The notes under the pieces were generated by a model. It did not search any database and was not told the origin of the DNA. It saw nothing but the letters and a program-made list of their open reading frames with translations. Shown piece by piece: positions 44,754-53,219 of a stretch of DNA of 64,000 nt (its first letter is position 1; the number at the start of each line of letters is the position of its first letter). A program made the translations under genes and the position numbers. Location: positions 18,522-82,521 of the forward strand of contig UQIF01000006.1 in NCBI GenBank assembly GCA_900540955.1, in the 5' to 3' direction. Origin of the DNA: an uncultured Olsenella sp. GTDB taxonomy: Bacteria; Actinomycetota; Coriobacteriia; Coriobacteriales; Atopobiaceae.

Positions 44754-46358
44754 ATGCCGCTTAATCTGCTGTTTGCCCTTGTCGGAGGCCTGTGGTTCTG
44801 GTTTGCCGCCTCCCTTGCCGGCTACAACTGGATTCAGACCCTGAAGTCCCCGATCGTCGTGGGCACCGTCCTCGGCCTTCTTGCCGGCGATGTCGAGACC
44901 GGCCTCATCACCGGCGGTTCCATCGAGATGGTGTATCTCGGCATGGTCGCTGCCGGCGGAAACATCCCGTCCGACCGCGTTTTCGCCGCGCTCATCGCCG
45001 TGCCCATCGCCATCCAGACCGGCGTGACCCCTGAGGTCGCCGTCTCCATTGCCGTCCCGCTGGGCGTCCTGGGCGTCTTCGTGAACAACCTGCGCCGCAC
45101 CGTCAACGCGGTGTTCGTCCACTGGGCCGACAAGTACGCCGAGAAGGGCGACGCCAAGGCCGTTTGGCGCTGCGCCACCACCTATCCGCTCATCATGGGC
45201 TTCATCATCCGCTTCCCGTTGATGTTCGTCATCAACTACTTCGGCGCCGACTTCGTGACCTCCATGCTCAACATCACCCCCGCATGGCTGCTCACCGGCT
45301 TCAACGTCATGGGCGGTATGCTGCCGGCCCTCGGCTTTGCCACCACCATCTTCATGATCGGCAAGATGAAGTACCTGCCGCTGTTCATCATCGGCTTCTT
45401 CATGGTCAAGTACCTGCAGATCCCCACCATGGCCGCCGCCATCTTCGGCATCTGCCTCGCCCTTCTTATTACCTTCATCGGCGACGAGAAGGCCTTCGAG
45501 GCCCTGAGCTTCAACAAGGAGCTCGACGCCGTCGCCAAGGAGGACGAGAAGCACCTCCTCACCCAGAAGGACGTCAACGGCGTCTTCTATCGCTGGATCT
45601 GGACCGCTGAGCTCTCCAACTCCTTCGAGCGTATGCAGGCTCTGGCCGTCGCTTCTTCCTTCGCCCCCGCGCTCCGCAAGCTCTACACCGACGACGCGGA
45701 GTTCGAGGAGGCCCTCAAGCGTCACCTCGGCTTCTTCAACACCCAGGCCAACTGGGGCTGCCTGATCCACGGCACCGTGCTCGCCATGGAGGAGCAGAAG
45801 GCCATGGGCGGCGAGATCCCCGGCGAGATGATCACCGGCATCAAGACCGGCCTCATGGGCCCGCTCGCCGGCATCGGCGACACCCTGGACTTCGGCACCA
45901 TCCAGACCATCCTCTTTGCCCTCGGCGCCAGCTTCGCCACCACCGGCAACATCGTCGCCATCGTCTTCCCGGTCGCCTTCTTTGCCCTGACCTTCTGCGA
46001 GGCCAAGTTCCTCTTTGGTCTGGGCTATAAGCTCGGCAAGGAGTCCATCCAGAAGATCCTGTCCGGCGGCATCATCAACAAGATCATCGACTGCGCCTCC
46101 ATCGTCGGCATGTTCATGATGGGCGCCCTGTCCGCCAGCATCGTCAAGGTCGCCACCCCGCTCGCTTGGACCTTCGGCGACAAGACCGTTGAGCTTCAGG
46201 CCACCCTGGACGCCATCGCCCCCGGCCTGCTCCCCCTGTCCGCGGTCTTCTTTGTCTTCTGGGGCATCAAGTTCAAGAAGTGGACGGTCACCCGTTGCCT
46301 GATCATCCTGATCGTCGCCTCCATCATCGGCGCGTTCCTGGGCGTCTTCGCTCTCTAA
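44754..46358 (+). CDS. Fused PTS mannose-family EIIC-EIID permease
   Basis: A 534-residue protein joining the two membrane subunits that are normally separate. Residues about 1-250 are EIIC (GLLAGDVETGLITGGSIEMVYLG and GGNIPSDRVFAALI). A charged linker of about 35 residues (FEALSFNKELDAVAKEDEKHLL) leads to EIID at about 280-534 (WTAELSNSFERMQALA, GFFNTQANWG, GLMGPLAGIGDTLDFG, APGLLPL). No frameshift is needed. EIIC and EIID are separate genes in the first system of this window. The ATG follows GAAGGAGCAATT. Confidence 0.93.
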   Translation: MPLNLLFALVGGLWFWFAASLAGYNWIQTLKSPIVVGTVLGLLAGDVETGLITGGSIEMVYLGMVAAGGNIPSDRVFAALIAVPIAIQTGVTPEVAVSIAVPLGVLGVFVNNLRRTVNAVFVHWADKYAEKGDAKAVWRCATTYPLIMGFIIRFPLMFVINYFGADFVTSMLNITPAWLLTGFNVMGGMLPALGFATTIFMIGKMKYLPLFIIGFFMVKYLQIPTMAAAIFGICLALLITFIGDEKAFEALSFNKELDAVAKEDEKHLLTQKDVNGVFYRWIWTAELSNSFERMQALAVASSFAPALRKLYTDDAEFEEALKRHLGFFNTQANWGCLIHGTVLAMEEQKAMGGEIPGEMITGIKTGLMGPLAGIGDTLDFGTIQTILFALGASFATTGNIVAIVFPVAFFALTFCEAKFLFGLGYKLGKESIQKILSGGIINKIIDCASIVGMFMMGALSASIVKVATPLAWTFGDKTVELQATLDAIAPGLLPLSAVFFVFWGIKFKKWTVTRCLIILIVASIIGAFLGVFAL

Positions 46359-46373
46359 TCCCGCGCAATACCG

Positions 46374-46415
46374 GGGCCCGGCACCGAAAAAACGACGTTG
46401 CCGGGCCCTTCTTTT
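46374..46415 (+). terminator. Hairpin between EIICD and the hydrolase gene
   Basis: GGGCCCGGC pairs with GCCGGGCCC around a loop of about 16 bases, followed by TTCTTTT. It is probably a partial terminator that reduces expression of the genes behind the transporter; the next gene starts only 31 bases later. Confidence 0.65.
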
Positions 46416-46445
46416 CGCTTGATCACACAAAAGGAGAGGTTTCAC

Positions 46446-46991
46446 ATGTCTGATAAGCAGTCCTTCACCCGCGAAGAGTACCTGGCCGACGTCCGCGGCG
46501 CCAACGGCACCCGCGCCCAGTGGTTCGCCCTTATGCTCGAGGAGGCCGAGAAGGCCGGTATCGACCTCGACAAGTTCTGCGAGGACACCATCTACCAGTT
46601 CGGCCTCGGTCGCGGCAAGAAGTACGGCGTCTGCGAGGGCAACCCCGGCAAGATGGCCGAGATGCTCTACGGCAGCAACGGCCAGGACGTCTTCGAGATG
46701 GAGCTTGCCGAGAACACCGACGAGCGCGGCGTCCTGAAGTTCCACTTCTGCCCGCTCGCCCACACCTGGAAGGCCATGGGCCTGCCCGCCGAGCGCATGG
46801 CTGAGCTCTGCCGCCTCGCCTGCTACAGCGACTTCGCACGCGCCGACTGCGCCGGCGTCAACCTGCACTTCGAGAACCAGATCGGCCGCGGCGACGAGAT
46901 CTGCGAGCTCGTCTTCACCCCGCGCAAGGACGGCGACCCCTCCGGCGCCGAGGCTTGCCGCACCGATTTCGCTCAGAAGGACGGCGAGTAA
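46446..46991 (+). CDS. L-2-amino-thiazoline-4-carboxylate hydrolase homologue
   Basis: A 181-residue protein resembling the ATC hydrolase family (PF14196 as I know it), whose founding member opens the thiazoline ring of ATC on the way to cysteine. The family-like part is FHFCPLAHTWKAMGLP, AELCRLACYSDFARA and FENQIGRGDEICELVF, with Cys and Asp residues at the expected places. The real substrate of most homologues is unknown. The ATG at 46446 follows AAGGAGAGGTTTCAC. Its stop is 2 bases before the M20 peptidase gene. Confidence 0.72.
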   Translation: MSDKQSFTREEYLADVRGANGTRAQWFALMLEEAEKAGIDLDKFCEDTIYQFGLGRGKKYGVCEGNPGKMAEMLYGSNGQDVFEMELAENTDERGVLKFHFCPLAHTWKAMGLPAERMAELCRLACYSDFARADCAGVNLHFENQIGRGDEICELVFTPRKDGDPSGAEACRTDFAQKDGE

Positions 46992-46993
46992 AT

Positions 46994-48310
46994 ATGCAAA
47001 GCCCTTGCCGCACGGATAAGCAGCAGCGTGACCAGCGGATCTTGGACCTGCTGAGGAGCCTGGTTCGGATAAACACCGAGCACACGGCGCCCGAGCCGGG
47101 CGCGCCGTACGGCAAGGGCTGCGCCGTCGCGCTGGACCTTGCGCTCGCGGAGTGCGAGCGGCGCGGCTTTGCGGTCACGCGCCTGGACGAGAGAATCGGC
47201 TGGGCCGAGATTGGCAAGAAGGGCCCACTGGCCGCCTTCCCGGTTCACTTGGACGTCGTTCCCGCGTCGGGCGGCAAGGGCTGGTCGCACGATCCCTATG
47301 CCGCCGAGGTGGTCGACGGGGTCCTCTACGGGCGCGGCTGCATGGACAACAAGGTCGGTGCCGCGGTGATGATCGAGCTCATCGACGCCTTGGCGCAAGA
47401 GCTCGACGCCGCCGGCCGAGAGCTGCCGTGCCGCCTGCGCATCATCTTCGGCACCGACGAGGAGACCGGCATGGCCGACCTGGCCGCTTATGTGGCTGCG
47501 GGGTGTGAGCAGCCGGCGCTCGGCTTCGTTCCTGACGCCGCCTTCCCGGCCGTGCGCGGCGAGAAGGCCCGGCTGCACCTCGTGTGCGCCTGCGACTTGC
47601 TTGACGGCTGCGATGGCCTGCGCTTTATTGGCGGCACCGCTGCCAATGTGGTGCCCGATTCCGCCCGTGCGGAGCTTGCCTGCGGCCGTGTGCTCGAGGC
47701 GTCCGGCCGTTCCGCCCACGGCAGCACCCCCGAGAAGGGCGAGAACGCCATCGCCAAGCTGGTCACGCGTCTGGTGGCCGAGGGTGTGGGCGGCGTTGGC
47801 TTGGCGGCGCTGGACCGGCTGCTGTGCCGCGACCTTCACGGCACGGCTGCGGGAATCGACGTGCCCGACGAAACGTTCGGCCACACGTCGCTCAACCTCG
47901 GCGTCCTAAACATCGAGGGCGGGCGCGCCCGCATGGAGCTCGACGTGCGCTTTGGCCTCGGCATCGATGCCGAGGAGGTCGTCTCTCGCCTGGGCAAAGC
48001 CCTGGGCAATGCCTGGTCGGTGGAGGTCGCCATGGCAAAGCCGGCGCACCTCGTGCCCGACGACGACCCGTGCCTTCAAGCCCTTCTTGCCGCCTATCGT
48101 CGCGTCGCCGACGATGCCGAGCCGCCGAGCGTTATGGCCGGAGGAACCTACGCAAGTTACCTCCCGGCACTGGTAGCATTTGGTCCGAAGCTGCCGGGTA
48201 CCCACACGGGCGCCCACGGAATCGACGAGCACGTGAGCCTAGCCAACATATCCCGGGCAACCGATGTCTACGAAGAAGCCCTTCGAGCCATCGTCGCCCT
48301 CGCAGAGTAG
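46994..48310 (+). CDS. M20-family metallo-dipeptidase or amidohydrolase
   Basis: A 438-residue zinc-dependent hydrolase of the PepV/Sapep/CNDP type. Metal and catalytic residues are visible in PVHLDVVPAS (His, Asp base), LYGRGCMDNKVGAAV (bridging Asp), FGTDEETGM (catalytic Glu) and the terminal GTHTGAHGIDEH (His). The dimerisation insert contains GRSAHGSTPEKGENAI. Family members split dipeptides or remove N-acyl groups from amino acids. The start overlaps closely with the hydrolase gene and has only AAGGA for a site, suggesting coupled translation. Confidence 0.88.
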   Translation: MQSPCRTDKQQRDQRILDLLRSLVRINTEHTAPEPGAPYGKGCAVALDLALAECERRGFAVTRLDERIGWAEIGKKGPLAAFPVHLDVVPASGGKGWSHDPYAAEVVDGVLYGRGCMDNKVGAAVMIELIDALAQELDAAGRELPCRLRIIFGTDEETGMADLAAYVAAGCEQPALGFVPDAAFPAVRGEKARLHLVCACDLLDGCDGLRFIGGTAANVVPDSARAELACGRVLEASGRSAHGSTPEKGENAIAKLVTRLVAEGVGGVGLAALDRLLCRDLHGTAAGIDVPDETFGHTSLNLGVLNIEGGRARMELDVRFGLGIDAEEVVSRLGKALGNAWSVEVAMAKPAHLVPDDDPCLQALLAAYRRVADDAEPPSVMAGGTYASYLPALVAFGPKLPGTHTGAHGIDEHVSLANISRATDVYEEALRAIVALAE

Positions 48311-48326
48311 GGAGCGCAAAACCATC

Positions 48327-49607
48327 ATGGCCGATTACATCGCCCTTCTAAAGAAGGAAGTGTGCCCCGCCGAGGGTTGCACCGAGCCCGTTGCCGTCGC
48401 TTTCGCGGTTTCGCTCGCGGCCGAGCAGCTCGACGCGGCGCCTGCCAGCGTCAACCTCAAGCTTTCCGCAAACATTATCAAGAACGCCCTCGGCGTCGGA
48501 ATTCCCGGCACCGGCATGGTGGGCATCGAGATCGCGGCTGCCCTGGGCGCCGTCGTCCGCCAGTCCGCAAAGAAGCTCGAGGTTCTTCAGGGCTTCTCGG
48601 CTGAGCAGCTCGACGAGGCCAAGGCCATGGTGGACGCAAAGATCATCCACGTCGAGCAGAAGCAGACCCCCGAGGCCCTCTACATCGAGGCCTCCGTCGA
48701 GGCCGACGGCCAGACCGGTCGCGTCATCGTGTGCCGCGACCACACCAACGTCGTTCGCGTCGAGAAGAACGGCGAGGTCGTCCTGGATAAGCCGATTTCC
48801 ATCGGCGAGGGCGGAGGCGAGGAGGGCACCGGCCTTACCGTCGACGGCATCTACGAGTTCGCGACCACCGTCCCGTTCGAGGACATCAAGTTCATCCTGG
48901 ACTGCGTCGAGCTCAATACCCGCGTGAGCGAGGAGGGAATGTCCGGCGACTACGGCCTCGAGGTCGGTAAGCGCATGGGCGCCGGTGCCAATACGCGCGG
49001 CGTTCTGCTGAACAACCTCTCGCTGCGCCTGATCTCGGCCACCGCGGCCGCTTCCGACGCGCGCATGGGCGGCTGCCCGCTGTCCGTCATGACCTGCGCC
49101 GGCAGCGGCAACCAGGGCCTCGCGAGCTCGCTGCCCATCATCGAGCTCTCCCGCGTGCTCGGCTCCTCCGACGAGGACCTCGCCCGCGCCCTCGTGATCT
49201 CCGACCTCATGGTCATGCACATCAAGGAGTACATGGGCAGGCTTTCGCCCCTGTGCGGCAGCGGCATCGCCGGCGGCACGGGCGCGTGCTGCGGCATGAC
49301 CTACCTGCAGGGCGGCAACCTCCCCGAGATCAAGTGCGCGGTCAACAACATGCTCGCCACGCTGCAGGGCATGATCTGCGACGGCGCCAAGGCAACCTGC
49401 GCCCTCAAGATCGCTGCGGGCACCAACGCCGCCATCATGTCGAGCACCCTGGCGCTCGCCGACATCCAGCCGTCCAGCATGGACGGAATCGTCTTCGACG
49501 ACGCCGAGCAGACCATCCAGCACACCGGCAAGCTGGTGCGCGAGGGCTTCGCCACCACCGATGAGGCGATTCTCTCCATCATGCTGGCCAAGCAGCTGGA
49601 GAACTAG
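48327..49607 (+). CDS. L-cysteine desulfidase / UPF0597-family protein
   Basis: A 426-residue protein of the UPF0597 (CdsB, YhaM/CyuA) family, related to iron-sulfur L-serine dehydratase alpha chains. Members release sulfide, ammonia and pyruvate from cysteine. Conserved Cys residues for a cluster are at CPAEGCTEPVA (13, 18), GGCPLSVMTCAGSGNQG and PLCGSGIAGGTGACCG. The ATG at 48327 is preceded by GGAGCGCAAAACC. Its place after the thiazoline-hydrolase-like and dipeptidase genes suggests that cysteine is the product of the pathway. Confidence 0.88.
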   Translation: MADYIALLKKEVCPAEGCTEPVAVAFAVSLAAEQLDAAPASVNLKLSANIIKNALGVGIPGTGMVGIEIAAALGAVVRQSAKKLEVLQGFSAEQLDEAKAMVDAKIIHVEQKQTPEALYIEASVEADGQTGRVIVCRDHTNVVRVEKNGEVVLDKPISIGEGGGEEGTGLTVDGIYEFATTVPFEDIKFILDCVELNTRVSEEGMSGDYGLEVGKRMGAGANTRGVLLNNLSLRLISATAAASDARMGGCPLSVMTCAGSGNQGLASSLPIIELSRVLGSSDEDLARALVISDLMVMHIKEYMGRLSPLCGSGIAGGTGACCGMTYLQGGNLPEIKCAVNNMLATLQGMICDGAKATCALKIAAGTNAAIMSSTLALADIQPSSMDGIVFDDAEQTIQHTGKLVREGFATTDEAILSIMLAKQLEN

Positions 49608-50246
49608 GTGTCTGGCCATGGTATCCGGGCGGTCATTTTCGACAAGGACGGTGTGCTCATCGACACCGAGGGCGAGTACGACCGCCGCAGGCGCGCCTTC
49701 TTCGCCGAGAACGGCATCGACGACTCGACCTTCCCGGATTTCTACGGTTCGAACAACGCTGTGATTTGGGGTTGCGTCGAGCCCAATGACCCCGCACGGC
49801 GAGAAGAGCTCTATCAGGCGTTTCTTGCCCGCTTCGCGGACGAGCCCATCCAGTACCCGCGCTTCTTGGTGCCTGGTGTCGCGGATACGCTGCGCGCGCT
49901 AAAGGGGAGGGGACTGCTGCTGGGCCTGGCGTCCTCGTCGCCGCACTGGTGCATAGACAACTTCCTCGCCGACTGCGGCCTCACGGGCATCTTCGACGTG
50001 GTCCTTTCGGGCGAGGAGGTCGCTGCGCCCAAGCCCGCCCCCGACGTCTATCTTGCCGTTATGGAGCTGCTGGGCGTCGAGCAGAGCCAGGTGCTGGTGG
50101 TGGAGGATTCGCCTATCGGCCTGCGGGCGGCCCACGACTCGGGCGCTCGCGTGTGCTCCATACTGCCGCCGAGCGCGCCCGACCTTGATCAGTCGCTGGC
50201 AGACGTCCACGTGGACTGCTTTGGTGATGTGCTGAGTCTGGTCTAG
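49608..50246 (+). CDS. HAD-superfamily phosphatase, beta-phosphoglucomutase-like
   Basis: A 212-residue class IA HAD hydrolase. Motif I is FDKDGVLIDTE with the nucleophile Asp, motif II GLASSSP, the Lys in APKPAPDVYL, and motif IV VVEDSPIGLRAA. Such enzymes dephosphorylate or isomerise small sugar phosphates. The start is GTG at 49608, directly after the stop of the desulfidase gene, so the two are coupled. As last gene of the PTS cluster it could remove phosphate from the imported, phosphorylated substrate's sugar part. Confidence 0.88.
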   Translation: MSGHGIRAVIFDKDGVLIDTEGEYDRRRRAFFAENGIDDSTFPDFYGSNNAVIWGCVEPNDPARREELYQAFLARFADEPIQYPRFLVPGVADTLRALKGRGLLLGLASSSPHWCIDNFLADCGLTGIFDVVLSGEEVAAPKPAPDVYLAVMELLGVEQSQVLVVEDSPIGLRAAHDSGARVCSILPPSAPDLDQSLADVHVDCFGDVLSLV

Positions 50247-50270
50247 CGACCTATTCGAATTGAGCTATAA

Positions 50271-50317
50271 GACCCGCCCTGAGCGGCCCGTGATCACGCG
50301 GTCGCCCAGGGCGGGTC
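50271..50317 (+). terminator. Terminator of the second PTS cluster
   Basis: GACCCGCCCTG and CAGGGCGGGTC form an 11-bp perfect stem around a long loop that itself contains CGTGATCACG. Confidence 0.7.
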
Positions 50318-50654
50318 CTCACGTAGGGGGTAGCTTTTCAAGCCGCGTGCGCCGATGCATGGATAACGCGGGGAGGGGGTATTGCTTTTTGAGTGATCGC
50401 GCGGGCCAAAAATCGCGTAAATGAGCAGGTCGGCGCTCTGACATTTTGAATATGGTTGTAATACTTGATGTACAACATATCAATAAAGCAAACAAGACAA
50501 ATTATTGCAATGAGCATTAACCATGATTAACCTGCAGCAATATTGAAGTTGTGCACAAACTAGGGCACAAATTATATGAATTAAGAGTCACCAACAAATG
50601 AGCAGTTTGGTCTAGTGAGTTCCGCAAAAAGACACGCATTGCCCGGAGGACGAG
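50318..50654. other. Gene-free AT-rich region before the winged-helix gene
   Basis: About 340 bases, strongly AT-rich from 50430 on. CTGACA near 50438 and TAATACT near 50458 could be -35 and -10 boxes. TTGTA and TACAA flank a TACTTGATG segment (about 50455-50474), a weak dyad. No gene is seen. Confidence 0.4.
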
Positions 50655-50918
50655 TTGAGCGAGGACATTTCTATGGCTGAGGTTGCTGAGGGGGAATTCC
50701 ACCTCACCCCCTCTGCCCAAGCCATTCTTGCGTACCTGGAGGATCGCGGGGGCGAGCCGGTGACCAAGTCCGCTATTGCCGCCGACCTGGACCGCTCTGA
50801 GAAAACTGTCGACAGGCTTATGTCCAAGATGCGAGAGCATGGTTATATCCAAGTCGAGGAACGCTGGACCGAGACCGGCGCCCAGCTCGCAAACTCCTAT
50901 ACCGTCGTTTCCCGCTAA
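50655..50918 (+). CDS. Small winged-helix DNA-binding protein
   Basis: An 87-residue protein consisting almost only of a MarR/Lrp-like winged helix: LTPSAQAILAYLEDRGGEPVTKSAIAADLDRSEKTVDRLMSKMREHGYIQV. It has no effector domain. The start is TTG at 50655 after CGGAGGACGAG. It stands alone behind an unusual AT-rich region; its target is unknown. Membership of a known family is not clear from the sequence. Confidence 0.7.
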   Translation: MSEDISMAEVAEGEFHLTPSAQAILAYLEDRGGEPVTKSAIAADLDRSEKTVDRLMSKMREHGYIQVEERWTETGAQLANSYTVVSR

Positions 50919-50979
50919 GCCTCACCCGCCTGCCTATCTTTGGCTATGATGCGGTAACGCACAAGCTGGAAAGAGGGCT

Positions 50980-52569
50980 ATGACAAACGCGGAAACCACC
51001 TGGAACATCAAGCAAATTATAGATTGGACCTGCGGGTACCTCGAGCGTCATGGCGACGAGCACCCGAGGCTGTCGGCCGAATGGCTCCTTTGCGACGTCA
51101 TGGGGCTCTCGCGCGTGGAGCTCTATGTCAATTTCGACCGCCCGCTCACTGCCGACGAGCGTGCCCGCATGCGCGCCGCCGTTATGCGCCGCGCCGCCGG
51201 CGAGCCGCTTCAGTACGTTACGGGCGAGACCGCTTTTCGCCACATCGTCCTTCGTTGCGAGAAGGGCGTGCTCATCCCGCGCCCCGAGACCGAGGTGCTT
51301 GTGGACGCGGCGCTCGAGGGCGTAGACGCCGCGACTGCCGCTGCGAGCGGCGTGCCCCCGCGCGTTCTTGAGGTCGGCTGCGGCACCGGCTGCATCTCGC
51401 TTTCCATTGCCTACGAGCGTAAAGGCACACGTGTCGTCGCGACCGACCTCTCGCCCAAGGCAATCGACCTTGCCACGCGAAACCGCGATTCGCTCGGCCT
51501 CGCCGACTCCGTGGACATTGTGGAGTGCGACCTCGCCTCTGGGGTTGACCCCGCGCTCATGGGCTCGTTCGCCGTTCTGGTGAGCAATCCTCCCTATATC
51601 CCCACGGACGTCCTTGAGCATGAGGTCCCCGCCGAGGTCAAGGACAACGAGCCCGAGCTTGCTCTTGACGGTGGCGCCGACGGTCTCGACGTCTTCCGGC
51701 GCCTGGTGGACCTTGCGCCCGAGGCGCTCTGCCCGGGGGGCATGCTCTGCTGTGAGCTGTATGAGGGCCATCTCGACGAGGCGGCCAATATCGTGCGCGC
51801 GCAGGAAGGCTGGGCGTCTGTCGAGGTCCGCCAAGACCTTACCGGGCGCCCGCGCATCCTCGTCGCCGTCCGAGGCGGCTCCCTTCCGTCCCTCTCGCCC
51901 GTTGCCGACGACAAGCTCGTTCGCATCGACCCCGCGAATCCTGATCCTGATGTCGTGGAACGCGTCGCCTCCGTGCTGCGCGACGGCGGCGTGGTCGCGC
52001 TCCCTACCGACTCGGTATACGGCCTTGCTTGCGCCGTCGTTCCCGACAATCCGGGGCATCGCCGCATCTTTTATATAAAGAAACGCGATTTGCGCCAAAC
52101 CTTGCCTTGGTTCGTCTCGCGAGAGGGCGGGCTTGCGCGCTGGGGGAGCGGCGTCCCCGATTATGCGCTGAGGCTCGCTGAGCGTTTCTGGCCGGGGGCG
52201 CTTACCCTTGTGGTGCGCGCCGACGAGGAGATCGACCCGGAGTACCTCCAGGCCGCGGACCCGCTTCGGCCCGAGGCCGGCGCCACCGTCGCCTTGCGTG
52301 CGCCGGGCTCGGACTTCATCGAGGCTCTTTTGGATGCCGTGGGAACCCCGCTGGCGCAAACCTCCGCGAACCTCCACGGCCGGCCGGCGGCCACGTCTGC
52401 CGATGAGCTAGATTCCGCAATTATCCGGGACGTGGATCTTGTCGTCGACGGCGGCCCTGCCCTGTTGGCGGAAGCCTCGACCATCGTTGACTGCACGGGG
52501 CCTGAGCCGCGCGTGCTTCGGGCAGGCGCGATCGACCCGAAATCGGTGCTTACGGTGGCGGGGGAGTGA
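50980..52569 (+). CDS. prmC-tsaC: Fusion of PrmC methyltransferase and TsaC/Sua5 (YrdC) domain
   Basis: A 529-residue two-domain protein. Residues 1-300 are PrmC, which methylates the GGQ glutamine of release factors: the SAM loop EVGCGTGCISLSIA (131-144) and the catalytic NPPY (203-206) are present. Residues about 315-520 are a YrdC/Sua5 domain making threonylcarbamoyl-AMP for tRNA t6A: ALPTDSVYGLAC, IKKRDLRQTLPW, PGALTLV, PLAQTSAN. The two are usually separate but often adjacent genes. No frameshift is needed. The start ATG follows AAAGAGGGCT. Confidence 0.93.
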   Translation: MTNAETTWNIKQIIDWTCGYLERHGDEHPRLSAEWLLCDVMGLSRVELYVNFDRPLTADERARMRAAVMRRAAGEPLQYVTGETAFRHIVLRCEKGVLIPRPETEVLVDAALEGVDAATAAASGVPPRVLEVGCGTGCISLSIAYERKGTRVVATDLSPKAIDLATRNRDSLGLADSVDIVECDLASGVDPALMGSFAVLVSNPPYIPTDVLEHEVPAEVKDNEPELALDGGADGLDVFRRLVDLAPEALCPGGMLCCELYEGHLDEAANIVRAQEGWASVEVRQDLTGRPRILVAVRGGSLPSLSPVADDKLVRIDPANPDPDVVERVASVLRDGGVVALPTDSVYGLACAVVPDNPGHRRIFYIKKRDLRQTLPWFVSREGGLARWGSGVPDYALRLAERFWPGALTLVVRADEEIDPEYLQAADPLRPEAGATVALRAPGSDFIEALLDAVGTPLAQTSANLHGRPAATSADELDSAIIRDVDLVVDGGPALLAEASTIVDCTGPEPRVLRAGAIDPKSVLTVAGE

Positions 52570-52655
52570 CGCGGGCGCTTCTTTCCAGCCACTCGCGTTC
52601 GTCAGTGCTAACCTATCCCTAAGTTTTTTGGCTAAGAGCCCGAAAGGAATCACGC

Positions 52656-53117
52656 ATGCGTATAGCCGTTGCTTGCGACCACGGCGGCTTCGTCCAGAAG
52701 GACGCCATCGTTGAGCACCTCAAGTCCCTCGGCCACGAGGTCTTCGACCTCGGCACGAACTCCGAGGATTCCGTCGACTACCCCGACTTCGCCGATCGTG
52801 CCGCCCGCATGGTTTCTCGCGGCGAGGCCGAGCGCGCCGTCCTCATCTGCGGCACCGGCATCGGCGTCGCGATGACCGCCGACAAGGTTCCCGGCGTCCG
52901 TGCGACTCCGGTCCAGACCGTCAAGTTCACCGAGCTTGCCCGCCAGCACAATAACGCCAACGTCATTGGTCTTTCGGGCCGCTTCGTGAGCCTCGAGGAC
53001 AACCTCAAGCTCGTCGATACCTTCCTAACCACCGAGTTCGAGGGCGGCAGGCACGCCAAGCGCGTCGAGAAGATGATGCGCGAGGATGACCCCTCTTTCG
53101 AGGGGGTCGAGGCCTAA
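52656..53117 (+). CDS. rpiB: Ribose-5-phosphate isomerase B
   Basis: A 153-residue RpiB/LacAB-family enzyme interconverting ribose-5-P and ribulose-5-P. ACDHGGF (6-12) and the active-site CGTGIGVAM (65-73) are present. The Cys base is that of RpiB rather than of the LacA subunit. The ATG follows AAAGGAATCACGC. It is followed by the broken upp gene. Confidence 0.9.
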   Translation: MRIAVACDHGGFVQKDAIVEHLKSLGHEVFDLGTNSEDSVDYPDFADRAARMVSRGEAERAVLICGTGIGVAMTADKVPGVRATPVQTVKFTELARQHNNANVIGLSGRFVSLEDNLKLVDTFLTTEFEGGRHAKRVEKMMREDDPSFEGVEA

Positions 53118-53219
53118 GAAACGCGGTTTCCGCAGAGGTCGGGCAACATCGGGCGCGCTGCGGCGGTGCTCGATGCCCGACCGATGGGCTGCTGAGGCAT
53201 TGGTAATCAAAGAGGGCAT

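Noticed and set aside
44193..46868. 891-residue open frame on the minus strand
   Set aside because: It lies wholly opposite the EIIB and EIICD genes and the hydrolase gene, whose motifs are clear. Long antisense frames are expected in GC-rich DNA with this codon pattern. It has no ribosome site or domain.
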